Below are positions 10,852 to 22,241 of a stretch of 64,000 nt of DNA, in pieces (within the stretch, counting starts at the first letter, position 1; each line of letters opens with the position of its first letter). Source of the stretch: Pohlia nutans (lineage: Eukaryota > Streptophyta > Bryopsida > Bryales > Mniaceae); assembly GCA_022496805.1 (NCBI GenBank), contig CM040085.1:13855811-13919810 (forward strand). Reading direction: 5' to 3'. Position numbers and translations under genes: made by a program. The notes under the pieces are model-generated. The model worked only from the letters and a program-made list of their open reading frames with translations. It was not told the origin of the DNA and searched no databases.

Positions 10852-12977
10852 TTACACAGTTGGATTGGCAGTGTCGGTAGGTTGATTCGGAGCAGGACCA
10901 GCGGCAGTTGACTTCCGCATTCCAGGCACCGACATACCAGCCCAAGGGGCCTTGAGTCCACCGTTGGGATCGATCTCGCCAATGTGTTGGAGCGCCAGTT
11001 GCATGTTCTTCACGCCCTTGTCGTAGTTCACAAACCCCATGAACCAGAAATCGTGTCCATCCACAGTCGCCACTTGAATGTATCGCTCTAGAGGCTTGGA
11101 TTCGTTGCACGATGGAATTACTGCCTTCACTTTGTCCAGGGCCACCACCATCTTGTAGTAACTCCAGGCTTGCAGGCCCGTCTCGGCTTTGTAAGCCAGA
11201 GGCCGGTCACTGGAAAAACAGAACTTCAAGTTGGAGATGTATAGCGTGCCGGCCACGGGACCCGTGGACGTGGAGAGGTAGCATGCGTAGGTCTTGCGCA
11301 GTTGCTCGCCTTCCGCCATGGGACCGAATGTGGCTTTGTACAGCCCTTCGAATCCACCCTCTTGCACCAGCTTGATCCCTTGACTCACCCGGCCCCGGGC
11401 TGCATCTGTCACGGACGGACCCGTCTTCACTGCAAGGTTCCAACATCGATCAATGCCCAGTCAATCAGCCACTGTTCACATATCACAAATCTACACAATT
11501 CTTCCTAGAAGTTACATTTAATGCCGAAGTTCAGTAATCAAAGAAACTGTGAGTCTCATTAGCTTAGCTCAACCAGATCTGGATCATATAATTCTTGATT
11601 GAATCGGAGGACTTGACATAATTGTGTCTGATAATTGCTAGACTCAAAGCTCTTGAGAGATCTATGGATTCATTCAGCATAATTGTGGAGATGGAGGAAC
11701 ATTTGCAACTTACTATGGCTCCATATGTTTCCTGCGAGTCCTTCTGCTTTCGTCATGTACTTGTTGAAGTTCTCCACTATCACGTTCATTGGACCTGGAA
11801 ACAATCGATAGAAGAATTCATTCAATGTGTCAGTTGCTAACAAGCTTCAGGAAGAACTCCGATTGAACATAATTTTTTCATTAAAATTATCCTAAGTGAT
11901 CCAATCTCATTCAACCATGAACATTTAAAACAAAGGACTCCAATCTAAACTCTGTCACGAGGTACCAACTAAGGTGAGTTGCAGGCTAAAACTGTGCAAA
12001 TAAGGATTTAACCTATCTGCACGTGGTGGGGAACTAGAGTTGCAAATTTTACGAAATAGACAAATTCAAATTGAACTTAAGCCAAAGTCTATATTGAATT
12101 AGATTTGAATTTGAAACTGCCCCAATTCATGGATGCTTACTCTGACCTTCTAAACTCGAGGCTTGCATGAGAAACTTCCAACAACGCACATCGACAATAT
12201 CGTTGGTTTAAGGTTGATAGAAAGATAGGTTTTAATGATGATTAAGAAAGGACTGAGACCTTGGAATTGGGAGCCAGACGAAATTGGAGCAACAGCCTTA
12301 CTACGATAACAAAAAGAAAACTATGATAATGAGTCAATCAAGGATGGAAAGAAAGAAACGAGAATCAAGAACTTACTAGTGCCGGAAGGAGGAACCTCCT
12401 CCGTCTTCATGTAAGGGCTGGCAGGCGCAGCGCCCACAGGAATGGTGGTGGGCGTGGGCGGAACTAAGCCAGGCTGCGAACCGGGGACGGCCGCAGTCGC
12501 CGTCGGGGCAGTAGTAGCCGCGGCCGTGAAAAAGCCCTTGTCAGTCTTGGACGTCGTGGCCGCGTCGTAAGCGCCGCTAGGCTGCCGACGCAAGCCGCCG
12601 CCCAATGCCGCGGCCTTGTCAAACGAGCCGCTGGGCTGCCGACCCAAGCCGCCAACACCAAGGGCCTTGCTGAAGGAACCGCTGGATTGGCGACCCAAAC
12701 CGGTACCGGCGGCAGGCTGTTCGGGACGCGTTAGCGACTGCGTCGCGGCAGTGATGTTGTCAGGGTGGGCGCTCGGCTCTGATGGCTCCCCCATGGGCGG
12801 GGCTCCGAACGTGGCGTTTTGCTGCGGCATTTGCTGCGGCTGCAGCCCCTGTTGTGGAGGTCGCCGCAGACTGGGCGTGCGTTCCTCGGGTGGCGATGTC
12901 CTGAACAGCGGCTCGTCGTCCGCCCCTGCGCCACTCGCGGTTACAGTCGGCGGCGGGTTAATGTAGCCGTGATCCAT
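10852..12977 (-). CDS. GEM-like GRAM-domain protein (three coding exons)
   Basis: Coding exons are 12,977-12,377, 11,794-11,714 and 11,429-10,852. They join in frame across GT-AG introns (donors GTAAGT, GTAAGT; acceptors CCAG, TGCAG) to give 419 residues. Residues 1-200 are Pro/Gln/Ala-rich and probably disordered. They include three copies of a (G)L-(G/R)-RQ-(P/S)-SG-(S/A)-(F/Y) unit with likely phosphoserines. Residues ~205-262 match the GEM signature (NIWSH-MKTGPSVTDAARGR, EGGFEGLYKATF). The GRAM domain spans about 258-370, with the strong family block YIQVATVDGHDFWFMGFVNY. The tail (~375-419) is flexible. GRAM domains bind phosphoinositides or proteins at membranes. GEM-like proteins in Arabidopsis are linked to ABA responses and cell-division control; the role here is inferred from family only. 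The start is the ATG at 12,977, 13 nt after a probable leader-intron acceptor. Confidence 0.9.
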
Positions 12978-13700
12978 AATTCTCGACTTTCTGCAGTTGC
13001 ACAATGCACAAATTCAGAGTCCAATACACTTCCAAACTAAGGTGGGAGCCTGGTTCTCATTGAAGCATGGGAGTGAATGCAAGACGATCGATCGATGCAG
13101 AAAAGAATCAACTAGTCATTATTCTCCCGACCTAATAGAACGTGCTCAATGTACTTAACCAAATGATGCTATCACAGTGCATGAAGACTAGAACACGACC
13201 ATGGACACGAGTCTCTCGAAGAAAACTAGTCAGTTCTTCTGACCTAATTGTGCTCAATGTACTCAACCAATGCTGTCACAGTGCATGAAGACTAGAACAC
13301 GACCATGGACACGAATCTCTTGAAGAAAACTAGACATTTCTCCCGACCTAATAGTGCTCAACGTACTCAACCAATGCTATCACAATGCATGAAGACCAGA
13401 ACATGACCATGGACACAAATCTCCACCAAATCCCACTGCAACAGGATGCAAAGTTCAGCTCAGCTAGCAAAAGAGCTCGACTGTTCAATGATCTCACCTG
13501 ATCGTTGCAGTTACTGATACTCCCACTAGCTAGTCCGTCGAGCAGTGAATCGAAGGCTAAAAACTAATCTAGTAATGAAAGTTGAAATGAAAAGAATTGA
13601 TTGAAAGCTGTGAGTGAGGTGGTGATGAGCAGAAGACTGAGGAAAATGATAATATAGGTGAGATAGAGGCTGCAGGAAAGGACGGTGGTAACAGACAGGA
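12978..13700 (-). other. spliced 5' leader of the GEM-like gene
   Basis: On the minus strand a leader exon ends ACGATCAG followed by the donor GTGAGATC at 13,497. An acceptor AACTGCAG ends at 12,991, just before AAAGTCGAGAATT-ATG. This predicts a 507-bp 5'-UTR intron (13,497-12,991). The leader upstream is pyrimidine-rich (CTCACAGC, CACCACCTCACTC). A weak TATA-like CCTATATTATC lies near 13,658-13,648. These are sequence-based predictions only. Confidence 0.55.
13110..13425. repeat. ~102-bp tandem repeat inside the leader intron
   Basis: Three imperfect copies share CTAATAGTGCTCAATGTACT-type sequence followed by CAATGCTATCACAGTGCATG and ACCATGGACACGA. The phase marker GACCTA occurs at 13,139, 13,241 and 13,345 (spacings 102 and 104 bp). 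The copies lie inside the predicted 5'-UTR intron of the GEM-like gene. Confidence 0.8.
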
Positions 13701-14022
13701 CGACAAGGCTCGGAGCTGTGAGGATTTGATAGATCTGCGAAGGAAAGGGGCGAGGGGAAGGAAAATGGCTGGCAACTCAGTTGATGGAGCTGGTGAAGTC
13801 CAGTCGACCAGTGCAGAAGCACCGCTGCTTGCCGCGTGGAAGCCACCTGGTCGCTCCGGAGAGAAAACGGGTTCTATATCAGGAACTTTGGATGAAATTG
13901 TCACGACGTTTCGGCCACTTTCATCCTGAATTTGACTTGGCACTGCAGTCCTTGATTACCGTAACTGTTCATTTTGATGGGTTAGGTCGGCACTGATTTA
14001 GGTTTTGATGCATATAATTGAC

Positions 14023-14598
14023 TTAACCCCGTAAAACGTCCAACCGTCCAGTAAGTGGACGATGTACAGATTCAAACACAGTTTTTCATCCGTCATTGTC
14101 TTTTTGCAGTGTAGATGTTTTACAATATATTTTATGGGAAGTTAGCTTCATGCATGTGTGATCTGATTAAAAAGGGAATGATTTGTGAAATTTTTAAGCC
14201 TCATTTCATGTTGTAGTGATTCACCCAAAATTTTGAAGATTTCAGTGTGAAAGTGCTCTTGAAAAAATCAACTCATAAAATTAAGCAACCAAAAAATCTT
14301 CAAAAATCACTACGCTTAGACTATTACATTTCAACCAATCACAAAAAAATTCATGTACAAATTTTCAATATCTTATTTGTAATCAAATTACAAAAGAATT
14401 TTCAATTTTAAGTTTCAAATTTTATACAAAACAGTGGTGACAACAATCAAAGATCTAACGGTATGGATGGAATCAAAAATTCATAATGTACAACTTTTAT
14501 TCATATATCAAGTTCAAAATATTCTTCTTAGTTACATTTTATAAGCCAACTTTAAAATTCTCCAAATTTGGAGAGGGGTGAGAATGTTTAGGAGTTAA
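14023..14598. mobile_element. TTAA-bounded MITE (576 bp)
   Basis: It begins TTAACCCCGTAAAACGTCC and ends AATGTTTAGGAGTTAA. It is AT-rich and non-coding. A diverged inverted copy lies at 21,638-22,083 (shared blocks include GGACGATGTACAGAT and CATGCATGTGTGA), and a fragment lies at 54,257-54,389. See the related TTAA-bounded entries for the family argument. Confidence 0.65.
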
Positions 14599-16424
14599 TA
14601 TCAAAGCAACCTTGTCCTGTGGTTTTTGATAAATTTAAAGTTTTTTCAATTGAAATTAGAGATAAATTATGTTGTACATTTAATTGCAACAACTTGTATT
14701 TTCGTTTAATTGTCATAACTTACGTATTTCCATTTAATTGCAATTTTACTAAGGTATTTTGGTTGGTTAGTTATTAGCATTGTCCAAAGTGGTTTGAGTT
14801 CTATTGACCTTTAGCTCCAAAAGTCATAACCATGTTTCATCTCTTCCCTTCAAACTAAGGAATGTGATAAAACATTTTAAATTCCAAGTAAAACATGTGT
14901 GTCCATGCACCCACCCAACCACCCACATTAGAAGAGAAATGAACCCTCCAAGGGGCTTTTTCGATGTTCGAACAAAAATCTAATTTTTTATTGGAATCCT
15001 TTTTTAAATAAATATATATTAAAAAATAAAATGTTAATAAGATAAAATAAAAAATATTATTTTAAAATGTTAGAAAATGTATAAAAAATATTCAAAGATT
15101 TTTTGAACAATTTTTAATATTAAAAATATATGTAATTTTATTTTTTTAACTCTTAAGATTTAAATATCCAATCTGAAATGTTGAACTCATGCTACATCAG
15201 ATTTCATTTTTAAAATATTTCTTATTAATTTTTTATTTATTTTTAAATTCAAAAAGTTAAAATAAAAATAAAAACTCGAGGCCTCTTAGAGGGCTCAAAT
15301 TTCTTGTAATGCAAGGTTGAATATATACTAGAGAACTTGGTCATTTTTTTTCAAAATTGATTGTTCATTGTAAGTGCCTTGAATGACAATCTAAAACTTG
15401 TTGGCTTCTTAGGTCCTAAATTCTACCTCTGTTTTTTTCCAAATTCTTTGAAAGTACAAGGAATGCCTTTGCCTCATAGTTTCAACCTAAAGTAGTAAAG
15501 AATTCACTATAAACTAAGGCGCAAATCAGAAGATTTACTAAGAAAGCAATGACACTTTATTTCTATCTATGCAATATGCATGCGGTAATCACTACACAAT
15601 TGTATCGTAGTATCTACAAGAACTAGAAATCTATTCGCTTAGACTCCTATTCTTTACGCTGATACACTACACTTGCACAAGATGCTCAAAAGTAAACAGA
15701 GAGAGATATACTTTTTGTTCTGTGAAACTCCACTATGAGAAACATCTAGAAGGTAAAGCTATAATTAGTAACATAATTCAACCGTAACTAACTAAGAATT
15801 CGAACTACTTGATCAATGGATGAACGTACTCTATATTACATCCAACAAGTAGAAACACCCAATTCCGTCCCTACACTATAGACTTGTTTTGAAACCATCA
15901 CAGAAAACTGAAGTGCTTTGAAACCGTTCCCAAATTTAGCTCTTTCTGATTGAGTTTGATTTTATAACAAGTCTATAGCATGGTTTAAGTGATTTGAACA
16001 ACTTTCACTTTGAAAATTCATAGTAATCACCTAGCTTATCCAAAAATTCTATATTTATTTTTTTGGTAAAATCATCATTTTCAATTGCTAATACTACAAA
16101 AGTATTCTAATTGAAAAAAGTGCCTCCAAACATGTTGTATTGCTTAAAAGTAAGATTTTAGGTATTTTTACCTTAGCATCTCATTACAAATGTTTGTGTT
16201 CAAGCTAACAAAAACACTCAGTTGTAAGTCATTTGAGAAGTCCAAATCCTTAGGAAATTAGATTTATCCATAAAATCAGCCCAAAGAGGAAAGAAGTTGA
16301 AAACTCAAGGTATTTTCTTGCAAATTCTCTTGCAAATTCCCTCTTCACTTTCAAAGGTTGCTAAAACTAGTTCTATGCTCTGAAAGAAGACAAGCTAAAA
16401 TATGACCAGCTTTGTCAGGGCGCA
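14599..16424. other. AT-rich intergenic sequence
   Basis: This stretch is low complexity and AT-rich (notably 15,000-15,260) with no coding potential. I see no complete element in it. Confidence 0.45.
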
Positions 16425-16960
16425 TTAACCTTTAAACATCAAGAGGGTCCTAGACGGGCAGCCCCAAGGAAATAAAATAAATTAAGAGAGCTACCCCCAA
16501 CAGTAGCCCCTTGAGTAACGTGAACAACCAATGAGAATTCCTCGAATCCTCTATGAACAGTGAATGGAGTGAATAGTGTCACTCCAAAAATATAAAAAAT
16601 ACAATGAAATTCCGGCTTTGCACTGAGCTCTGCAATTCTGGATTTAAAATAAAATAAAATAAATAAAAAATAAAAAATAAAAAAACACTGGTGAACAACA
16701 ATGGCCAACGTTGGCAGCTCTGGTATTCATCAAAATCTCAAGTTGCCCTACTCCCTCCCCTCCCTCTCCACCAATTCTCTTTACGATTTCCTTGGAATGT
16801 ACAATTAACTAAAACATGCATATTTTCTAAATTTAGCCTCGCTTTTTCATCACCTTTCCAGAGTACTAATCCATTTCAATTTTGATTGAGAAAATTCACT
16901 TTTTTCTTGATTATTCTCTCAAAACAAGCCTGTGTAGCTTTTTTGATGTTTAAGGGTTAA
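16425..16960. mobile_element. TTAA-bounded MITE, copy A (536 bp)
   Basis: It begins TTAACCTTTAAACATCAAGA and ends TTTTGATGTTTAAGGGTTAA. It shares internal sequence with 27,800-28,320 over its whole length (for example GAGGGTCCTAGACGGGC and TTCTTGATTATTCTCTCAAA), so the two are sister insertions. TTAA is present at both borders. It encodes nothing. Confidence 0.75.
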
Positions 16961-17869
16961 CCTCATTGTCACTTCAATGCAACATAAAGCTCCTCCAAGG
17001 CTAGCCTACACTAGTCATGAGTTCCTTTCATGTTTGCCCATCACAAAGTCCAATGGCAATCCATGCTCCTCTACACCAAAAGGGAACCAAGTGAACTCTT
17101 CATGCCAAGCTTACAACTGACACAAAATAAATTTAGATAGCAAAGAGAGTATAGAAATCAAGAAAGAGTGGCTGCCTGTACCAATAACTCTATTATTTTA
17201 GGGTAAAAAATTAACTTTTTCTGGTGAGAAATAGAATTTTGAAAACTATTCACAGAACTTGACATTTGTTGAAAGGCAATTCTAAAAATAAAAAATTATT
17301 CAGCATGACCTGCTGACCTGGACGGTAGTTCAGTTTGAGACGTTTAGTTGAAGACGGCTAGGTACAGTAGTTCGGTTTTAGACTTCTAGTTGAAAACAGT
17401 CTTCAGTGACTAATGAGCCAGCTTCACAAGAAACCCTTGCAAATCCAAAACTCAAAATTGCCGATACATAACATTCTAGAGCAACCTTGGTTTGGTCCTT
17501 TTTCTATAGTGCTATTGTAGAGGCAGCATTTCTCAACATCAGAAATGATGTCTCTGCAGTAGAGTTGTAACCCTTCAATTCAAAAAATTTCATGTAGAAA
17601 TGGGATTGTAGAAAAGGAACCAAGCCAAGACAGTTCAAGAATCTGTTATATAATTTATAAGCATGTGTGAGGACAGTTCTGTTGCTGTCCAGAACAGTAA
17701 TGCCTGATCAAATAACAAAGACAGTCATTCAAGTGCACTAAACATAATTTGGCCTTTTCGAATTTTCATTGCACATTCTACAGAAGACATTCAAAACGCT
17801 ATACATTGGACACTGACAAATTTGGCCTGTTTCTCAGACATTGTTGTTGCGGAATTGTTGGCCCACCTC
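16961..17869. other. intergenic and 3' flank
   Basis: No gene is visible. An inexact repeat of GTAGTTCRGTTTKAGAC occurs at about 17,324-17,390. The right part is probably the 3' UTR of the minus-strand membrane-protein gene. Confidence 0.4.
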
Positions 17870-19459
17870 TTATTCCTCGACGGCCTGCAAACACGGAAAT
17901 AACATGAGGAACTGATCAACATTGCCTAACCTCAACGAAGTTAACCATTTCTGTAGAAGGGACAATCGAGCATTGGATATAGAGAGCATGGTTTGATCTC
18001 AAAATCTTAGTATTATGGTGTCTTTGTTTTTAAACCCTTGATTCAACATGATCAAACAAGATTCAACCATTGAGGTTACTTGTCCAATAAAATGAAAGTA
18101 CAACCTTATTGTGACATGTGACTGAAGATAAAGACACCCAACATCGCTACGAGTCAGGAGTCAGGACCCAAAAATGCCACTAAATCAAATGTTCAGCTAG
18201 TGTGCATTCCCTTGATCAATTTATATACCTGTTGTTAAAAACATATACCACTAAAACTTTGACCCTTACTTTTGCATACAATATCCAAATGACGTATTTT
18301 TTTTGGTGCATTTGAATCCTCTTGCACTTCCCAACAATAAAATATAAATTTCTGACAGACAAAAACTATGATCAACAGCAAAAGTGGCAATTTTGGGTGT
18401 CCTTCACTGACTCCCACATTACAGGGAATTCAAAGACAAGGCGTTACAAACGAGGAGTTGACAGAGCAGCTTGCTTACCACTACGAGGGGCGTGTATGGG
18501 TTGTCGACAGGGAGGGAGCCAGGTTGATTGGCATCATACTTCACTTTGCTTGAGAAGTAGAGAACCACGGTGACCAGCAGGACGTAGACCATGAACGCCA
18601 GGTACAGAATGAGAAACAGGACGGCCAGAATGTAAACCGTCCAGGGCGGCAACTTGCCCGTGGCCAGTTGAGTCGCCACCATGTTGGACATATTCGAGAG
18701 CGATCCCCCGACCACGCTGCTCACCACGAACAGCGTCAGCGCCGCGAGGAATTTCTCCTGGACGAGCTTGGAGCTCCGCTTGAGCGCCGCGAGGCCGTAA
18801 TTTTCCGGCTCCAGAACGGCCACTTCTTGCGACAACAGGAACATGAAGCCCAGGATCGTGACGGCGATGGCAAGGAACACTTGTTGCAAGATCGCGAAGA
18901 TCAGCAGCACGTTTTGGTTGTTCTGGAAGAGCAGAGAGAGGAGGATGAACGGAAGAGTGATTGTGCAAATGGTGGCCAGCATGAGTAAGAACACCCACAC
19001 CGATGTTACGAGCAGCCGGAAGATCGCTCCGGGAAGAGACTTGAAGATGGACTTGATCACCGACGGGTCTTCCTCCTGCTCGGAGTAGATGGACTCCACG
19101 GTTTTGCAGAAGGACGCCACGGCCAAGCTCCCGAGCAGCCACATCACGATGCCCACGGCGAGCATTAGTAAGAGTGCTCGCCCGGATGGAGTCGGTGGTG
19201 CGGGATCATCACGGGGGAGTAGAAAACGGTGACCGTGACTAGCTCCTGGGTGAGGGCCGGGAGGGAGAAACGGATTCTGGCCCGCAGCCCCCCACGCGAG
19301 GCCGAGAACCTCCAGAAGCTGAACTAACGCCATGGGCAGAACGAAGGCGAAGATGAAGGGCGCCAGAAGACTGAAATACTTGCCCTGCAGTCGGCCTGCT
19401 TCCTTGAAAACGCCGGCCACGCCCCATCCTCCCAACCCGTATGGGTACCCTTCCACCAT
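17870..19459 (-). CDS. plant polytopic membrane protein (At4g19950-like family), two coding exons
   Basis: Exon 1 (19,459-18,479) encodes 327 residues. A GTAAGC donor follows at 18,478. The best acceptor is TTTGCAG at 17,885, adding AVEE and a stop, so the protein is 331 residues. Without splicing, the frame would run into 20 extra unrelated residues. The start is the ATG in GCG-ATG-GTG at 19,459; the frame is open further upstream but has no earlier ATG. About six hydrophobic segments are visible, at ~29-53, 95-117, 147-176, 183-209, 236-252 and 275-302. The core AVLEPENYGLAALKRSSKLV and the preceding SFCKTVESIY are typical of an uncharacterised plant membrane family (At4g19950, At1g31130). 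A Pro/Gly/His-rich loop (~60-92) is lineage-specific. The biochemical role is unknown. Confidence 0.8.
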
Positions 19460-20088
19460 CGCGATCGATCCGGGTCCAACAATGCAAGTTAACTGGCTGG
19501 CTCTTGAAACAAACGGAAAGATTTCAGACAATGCGGCTAGCTAGCGCCCCGGCCCGGACAGATATAGTCTTGAATGGCTGCTACCAGAGATCGAGAACAA
19601 GCTCACTTGGATCGTGCCAAGCTGCGTACGCCCCGGACGTTATACCGACACAGTCAGATTGCAGAGGTGGCGGAGCTGATCGATGGCAAAACAGTCGACA
19701 AGCTAGTTGGATCAGCCGCCTCTTGACGGATCAGTGGATGTATCGGATTCCTGAGTGGCAACGAAGATGATGGAGTTGGCGCGAGAGAGCAGTGCAAGAT
19801 CGACGCGGGCGGGGCGAGTGGCGCTTGCTGTCGTGCCAGCGCAGAGAGACATCCAGCACAGGGCATATTCGTTTAGTTGGGATTATTTTCATAATTTGGG
19901 ACTATTTTGGGTCTATTTTTGGCCCCCAAAGAAGTGTAACCAGGGTTTTGAGCAAGTGCAAATCGTTGGATATCGTGGACATAGTTGACCCAAAGGCCAT
20001 TTTATGATTTTTCATGCTCCTGAGATCATTTTATGATTTTTCCTCAATTTGGATGATGGGATGAACCTAAAATGGAATGCAAATAGTA
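19460..20088. other. 5' flank of the membrane-protein gene
   Basis: GC is moderately high in 19,460-19,870, consistent with a leader and promoter on the minus strand. No clean TATA box can be assigned. Short frames here are not family-like. Confidence 0.35.
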
Positions 20089-20364
20089 CCGTACCAGAAA
20101 GGCAGGGTCGGCAGAAAATAATTCCCCAGAAAAATGCCGAAAAAATAAATAAATTTATCAAGTATTTTGTCGAAATCAACAAAAATGAAGTCAACAAAAA
20201 TTGTAGACAAAAAACAAAAGAAAACGTTTAGCCGCTAGTAAAATTCAATGTTAGTTATTAATAGCCGAATTTTTAATAATTGTTTTTGAAAGTGCCGACC
20301 TCCACTTTTTGAACTTTTATTAATTATTCGACACAAAAGTGCCGACCCTGCCTTCCTGGTACGG
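20089..20364. mobile_element. TA-flanked MITE (276 bp)
   Basis: The ends are CCGTACCAGAAAGGCAGGGT and the complement of CCGTACCAGGAAGGCAGGGT, flanked by TA on both sides, as in Tc1/mariner-type insertions. The inverted match continues into GTCGGCA. The larger 54,550-55,483 element has related ends and the shared internal phrase ACTTTTTGAACTTTW. Confidence 0.7.
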
Positions 20365-20610
20365 TATTCACCTCTCCCCACCCAATTCTCTGAAATTTCC
20401 ATTTTGGACAACATAATTAGGGGCTCTTTTGGCAATTTTTTATTCAAAGCCTAGGCCTACAGCCCCAATGTAGTGTACAGGGACTCTTTTGATAATTCTC
20501 AACCATTGGAAGAGGGGGTTAGTTTTACAAGTGGGCCCCAACCGGGACAAAAATGGGGGCATGTTTTTGTCCTCACGCATTACCGTCAAGGGGGAATTTA
20601 GAGTAGGGGT
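20365..20610. repeat. dispersed repeat related to 5889-6093
   Basis: Both stretches share CTGRAATTTCCATTTTGG, a TCTTTTGGYAATTT block, AACCATTGGARGAGGGGGTT and GGGACAAAAATGGGGGC-like sequence. This one has no clear terminal repeats. Confidence 0.5.
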
Positions 20611-21637
20611 AATCTGATCAATGAAGACGATAAATTACATATTTTGCTTCATTTTGGTGTACACTAGAATGTACAAAAGTAAATTTCTCCAAAAATTGAA
20701 AGGAAAGTTGTGAAAATATTTTTCAAAGAATATTCATTAATATCTGTACTAAAAATTGCCTTAACCACGCTAGTTTTCATTGAATGAATTTGCTAAATCG
20801 AGTGTGGAAAACCCTTTGTTTGTAATGTGCGGCTGAAATGGTTACAACCGCAAAAGGCACAACAAATTTTGATGTCCCGAGAGGGCATGAGTCCTATGGA
20901 AGCAAACATGGGGAGTACTACGCAATACTACATGATTGTTTTGAAAGTGCGGAGTATAGTAAGTTACTATATAGGATCGCATTCGAAGGTAATATGCAAA
21001 CCCTATGTGTGAGTCCAATTTATGTAGAAACACAAAGTACAGTACTTGATACAATGTAGAGTCTCCAAAATTAAATGAGCCTCTAAACCGAGCGAGGTAC
21101 AAGTACGGAAGAAAACATACTGAAGAGTTCAAGTTCCGAAAGATCATATCTAATATTGTGTAAATGACTATCTCACAGAGTAGCATAAATTCCAACCTCA
21201 AAGTTTTCATAGAAGTGTGCCGCAAGCGTTGGGTATTTATTATTGACATTCCACACTACCAACATGTATCATTGAAATTAATACCCCACATGACAAGAAA
21301 GACCAAGAGCTCCTCATTTGAACAAACCGAGAATGCAAGAAATGTAGGTTGCAAAGCAAAAAGTGTTTGTCATTCGTGTTGGATATGCGATTGCAACAAA
21401 AAGTGGGTGGAACTTCAGAAGTATACAAACAAAACGACCATCGATGGGCCTCATTGTTCACCTACCTTGGCGATGAAGTGAACAATGAGGCTGTCACTAG
21501 ACAGTGAAAGCAAAGGAATGACAAGGAGAATGTCTGGAACGCGGATCACATATAGACTGCTCAGTGATCATTGGGGTAGGTTAGGGCGCAGGAATATCCG
21601 TACACCCTAAAACTCATAGTTGTTCAGTGGGGAAAAC
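20611..21637. other. unrecognised stretch with short frames
   Basis: Frames on both strands (plus 20,838-21,059; minus 20,842-21,249) overlap each other and match nothing I know. A degraded transposon fragment is possible. Not annotated as coding. Confidence 0.3.
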
Positions 21638-22083
21638 TTAATCCTAGAGTCTCTATGATTGCTATCACCAATATTTTTGTACAAAATTTGAATCTCAAAA
21701 TTCATTCTTTTTTGTAATTCAATTTCGAATAAGATATTGACAATCTGTGGATGAAATTTGTTGTGATTGGTTGAAATGTAATACTCTAAGTGTAGTGATT
21801 TTGAAGATTTTTTGGTTGCTTAATTTTATGAGTTGACTTTTTCAAGAGCACTTTTACACTGAAATCTTCAAAATTTTGGATGAATCACTACAACATGAAG
21901 TGAGGCATAAAAATTTCACAAATCATCCCCTTTCTAATCGGTTCACACATGCATGAAGCTAACTTCCCATAAAATCTATAGTAAAAAATCCACACAACAA
22001 ATAGTGTATGACGGATGATAAAACATGGATGAAATCTGTACATCGTCCCAAAATGGACGCTCCTGAAGGCAGTTAAGGGTTAA
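21638..22083. mobile_element. TTAA-bounded MITE, inverted relative of 14,023-14,598 (446 bp)
   Basis: In reverse complement it begins TTAACCCTTAACTGCC and then follows the 14,023 copy through GACGATGTACAGATT, TGTGTGACGG-like and GCATGAAGCTAACTTCCCAT blocks. Its other end is at the TTAA in ACTTAATCC. It is shorter than the other copy because the far end is missing. Confidence 0.65.
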
Positions 22084-22241
22084 GTTCAAGAATGAAATTT
22101 CGGTACTTAGCCAATTATTAATTGTGTTCACTACCATTCAACCATAGTGCAGCTACCGACAGGCGGTCAACCCCTCTCCAGAATATTATACAGTCATGTC
22201 TAGATACAAGAGAATTGAATACCGAATAACGGAGAAGTGAA

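Noticed and set aside
18534..19142. 202-codon frame on the minus strand in a second phase
   Set aside because: It overlaps the membrane-protein gene in another frame and is Arg/Gly/His-rich, typical of a shadow of a GC-rich coding exon.
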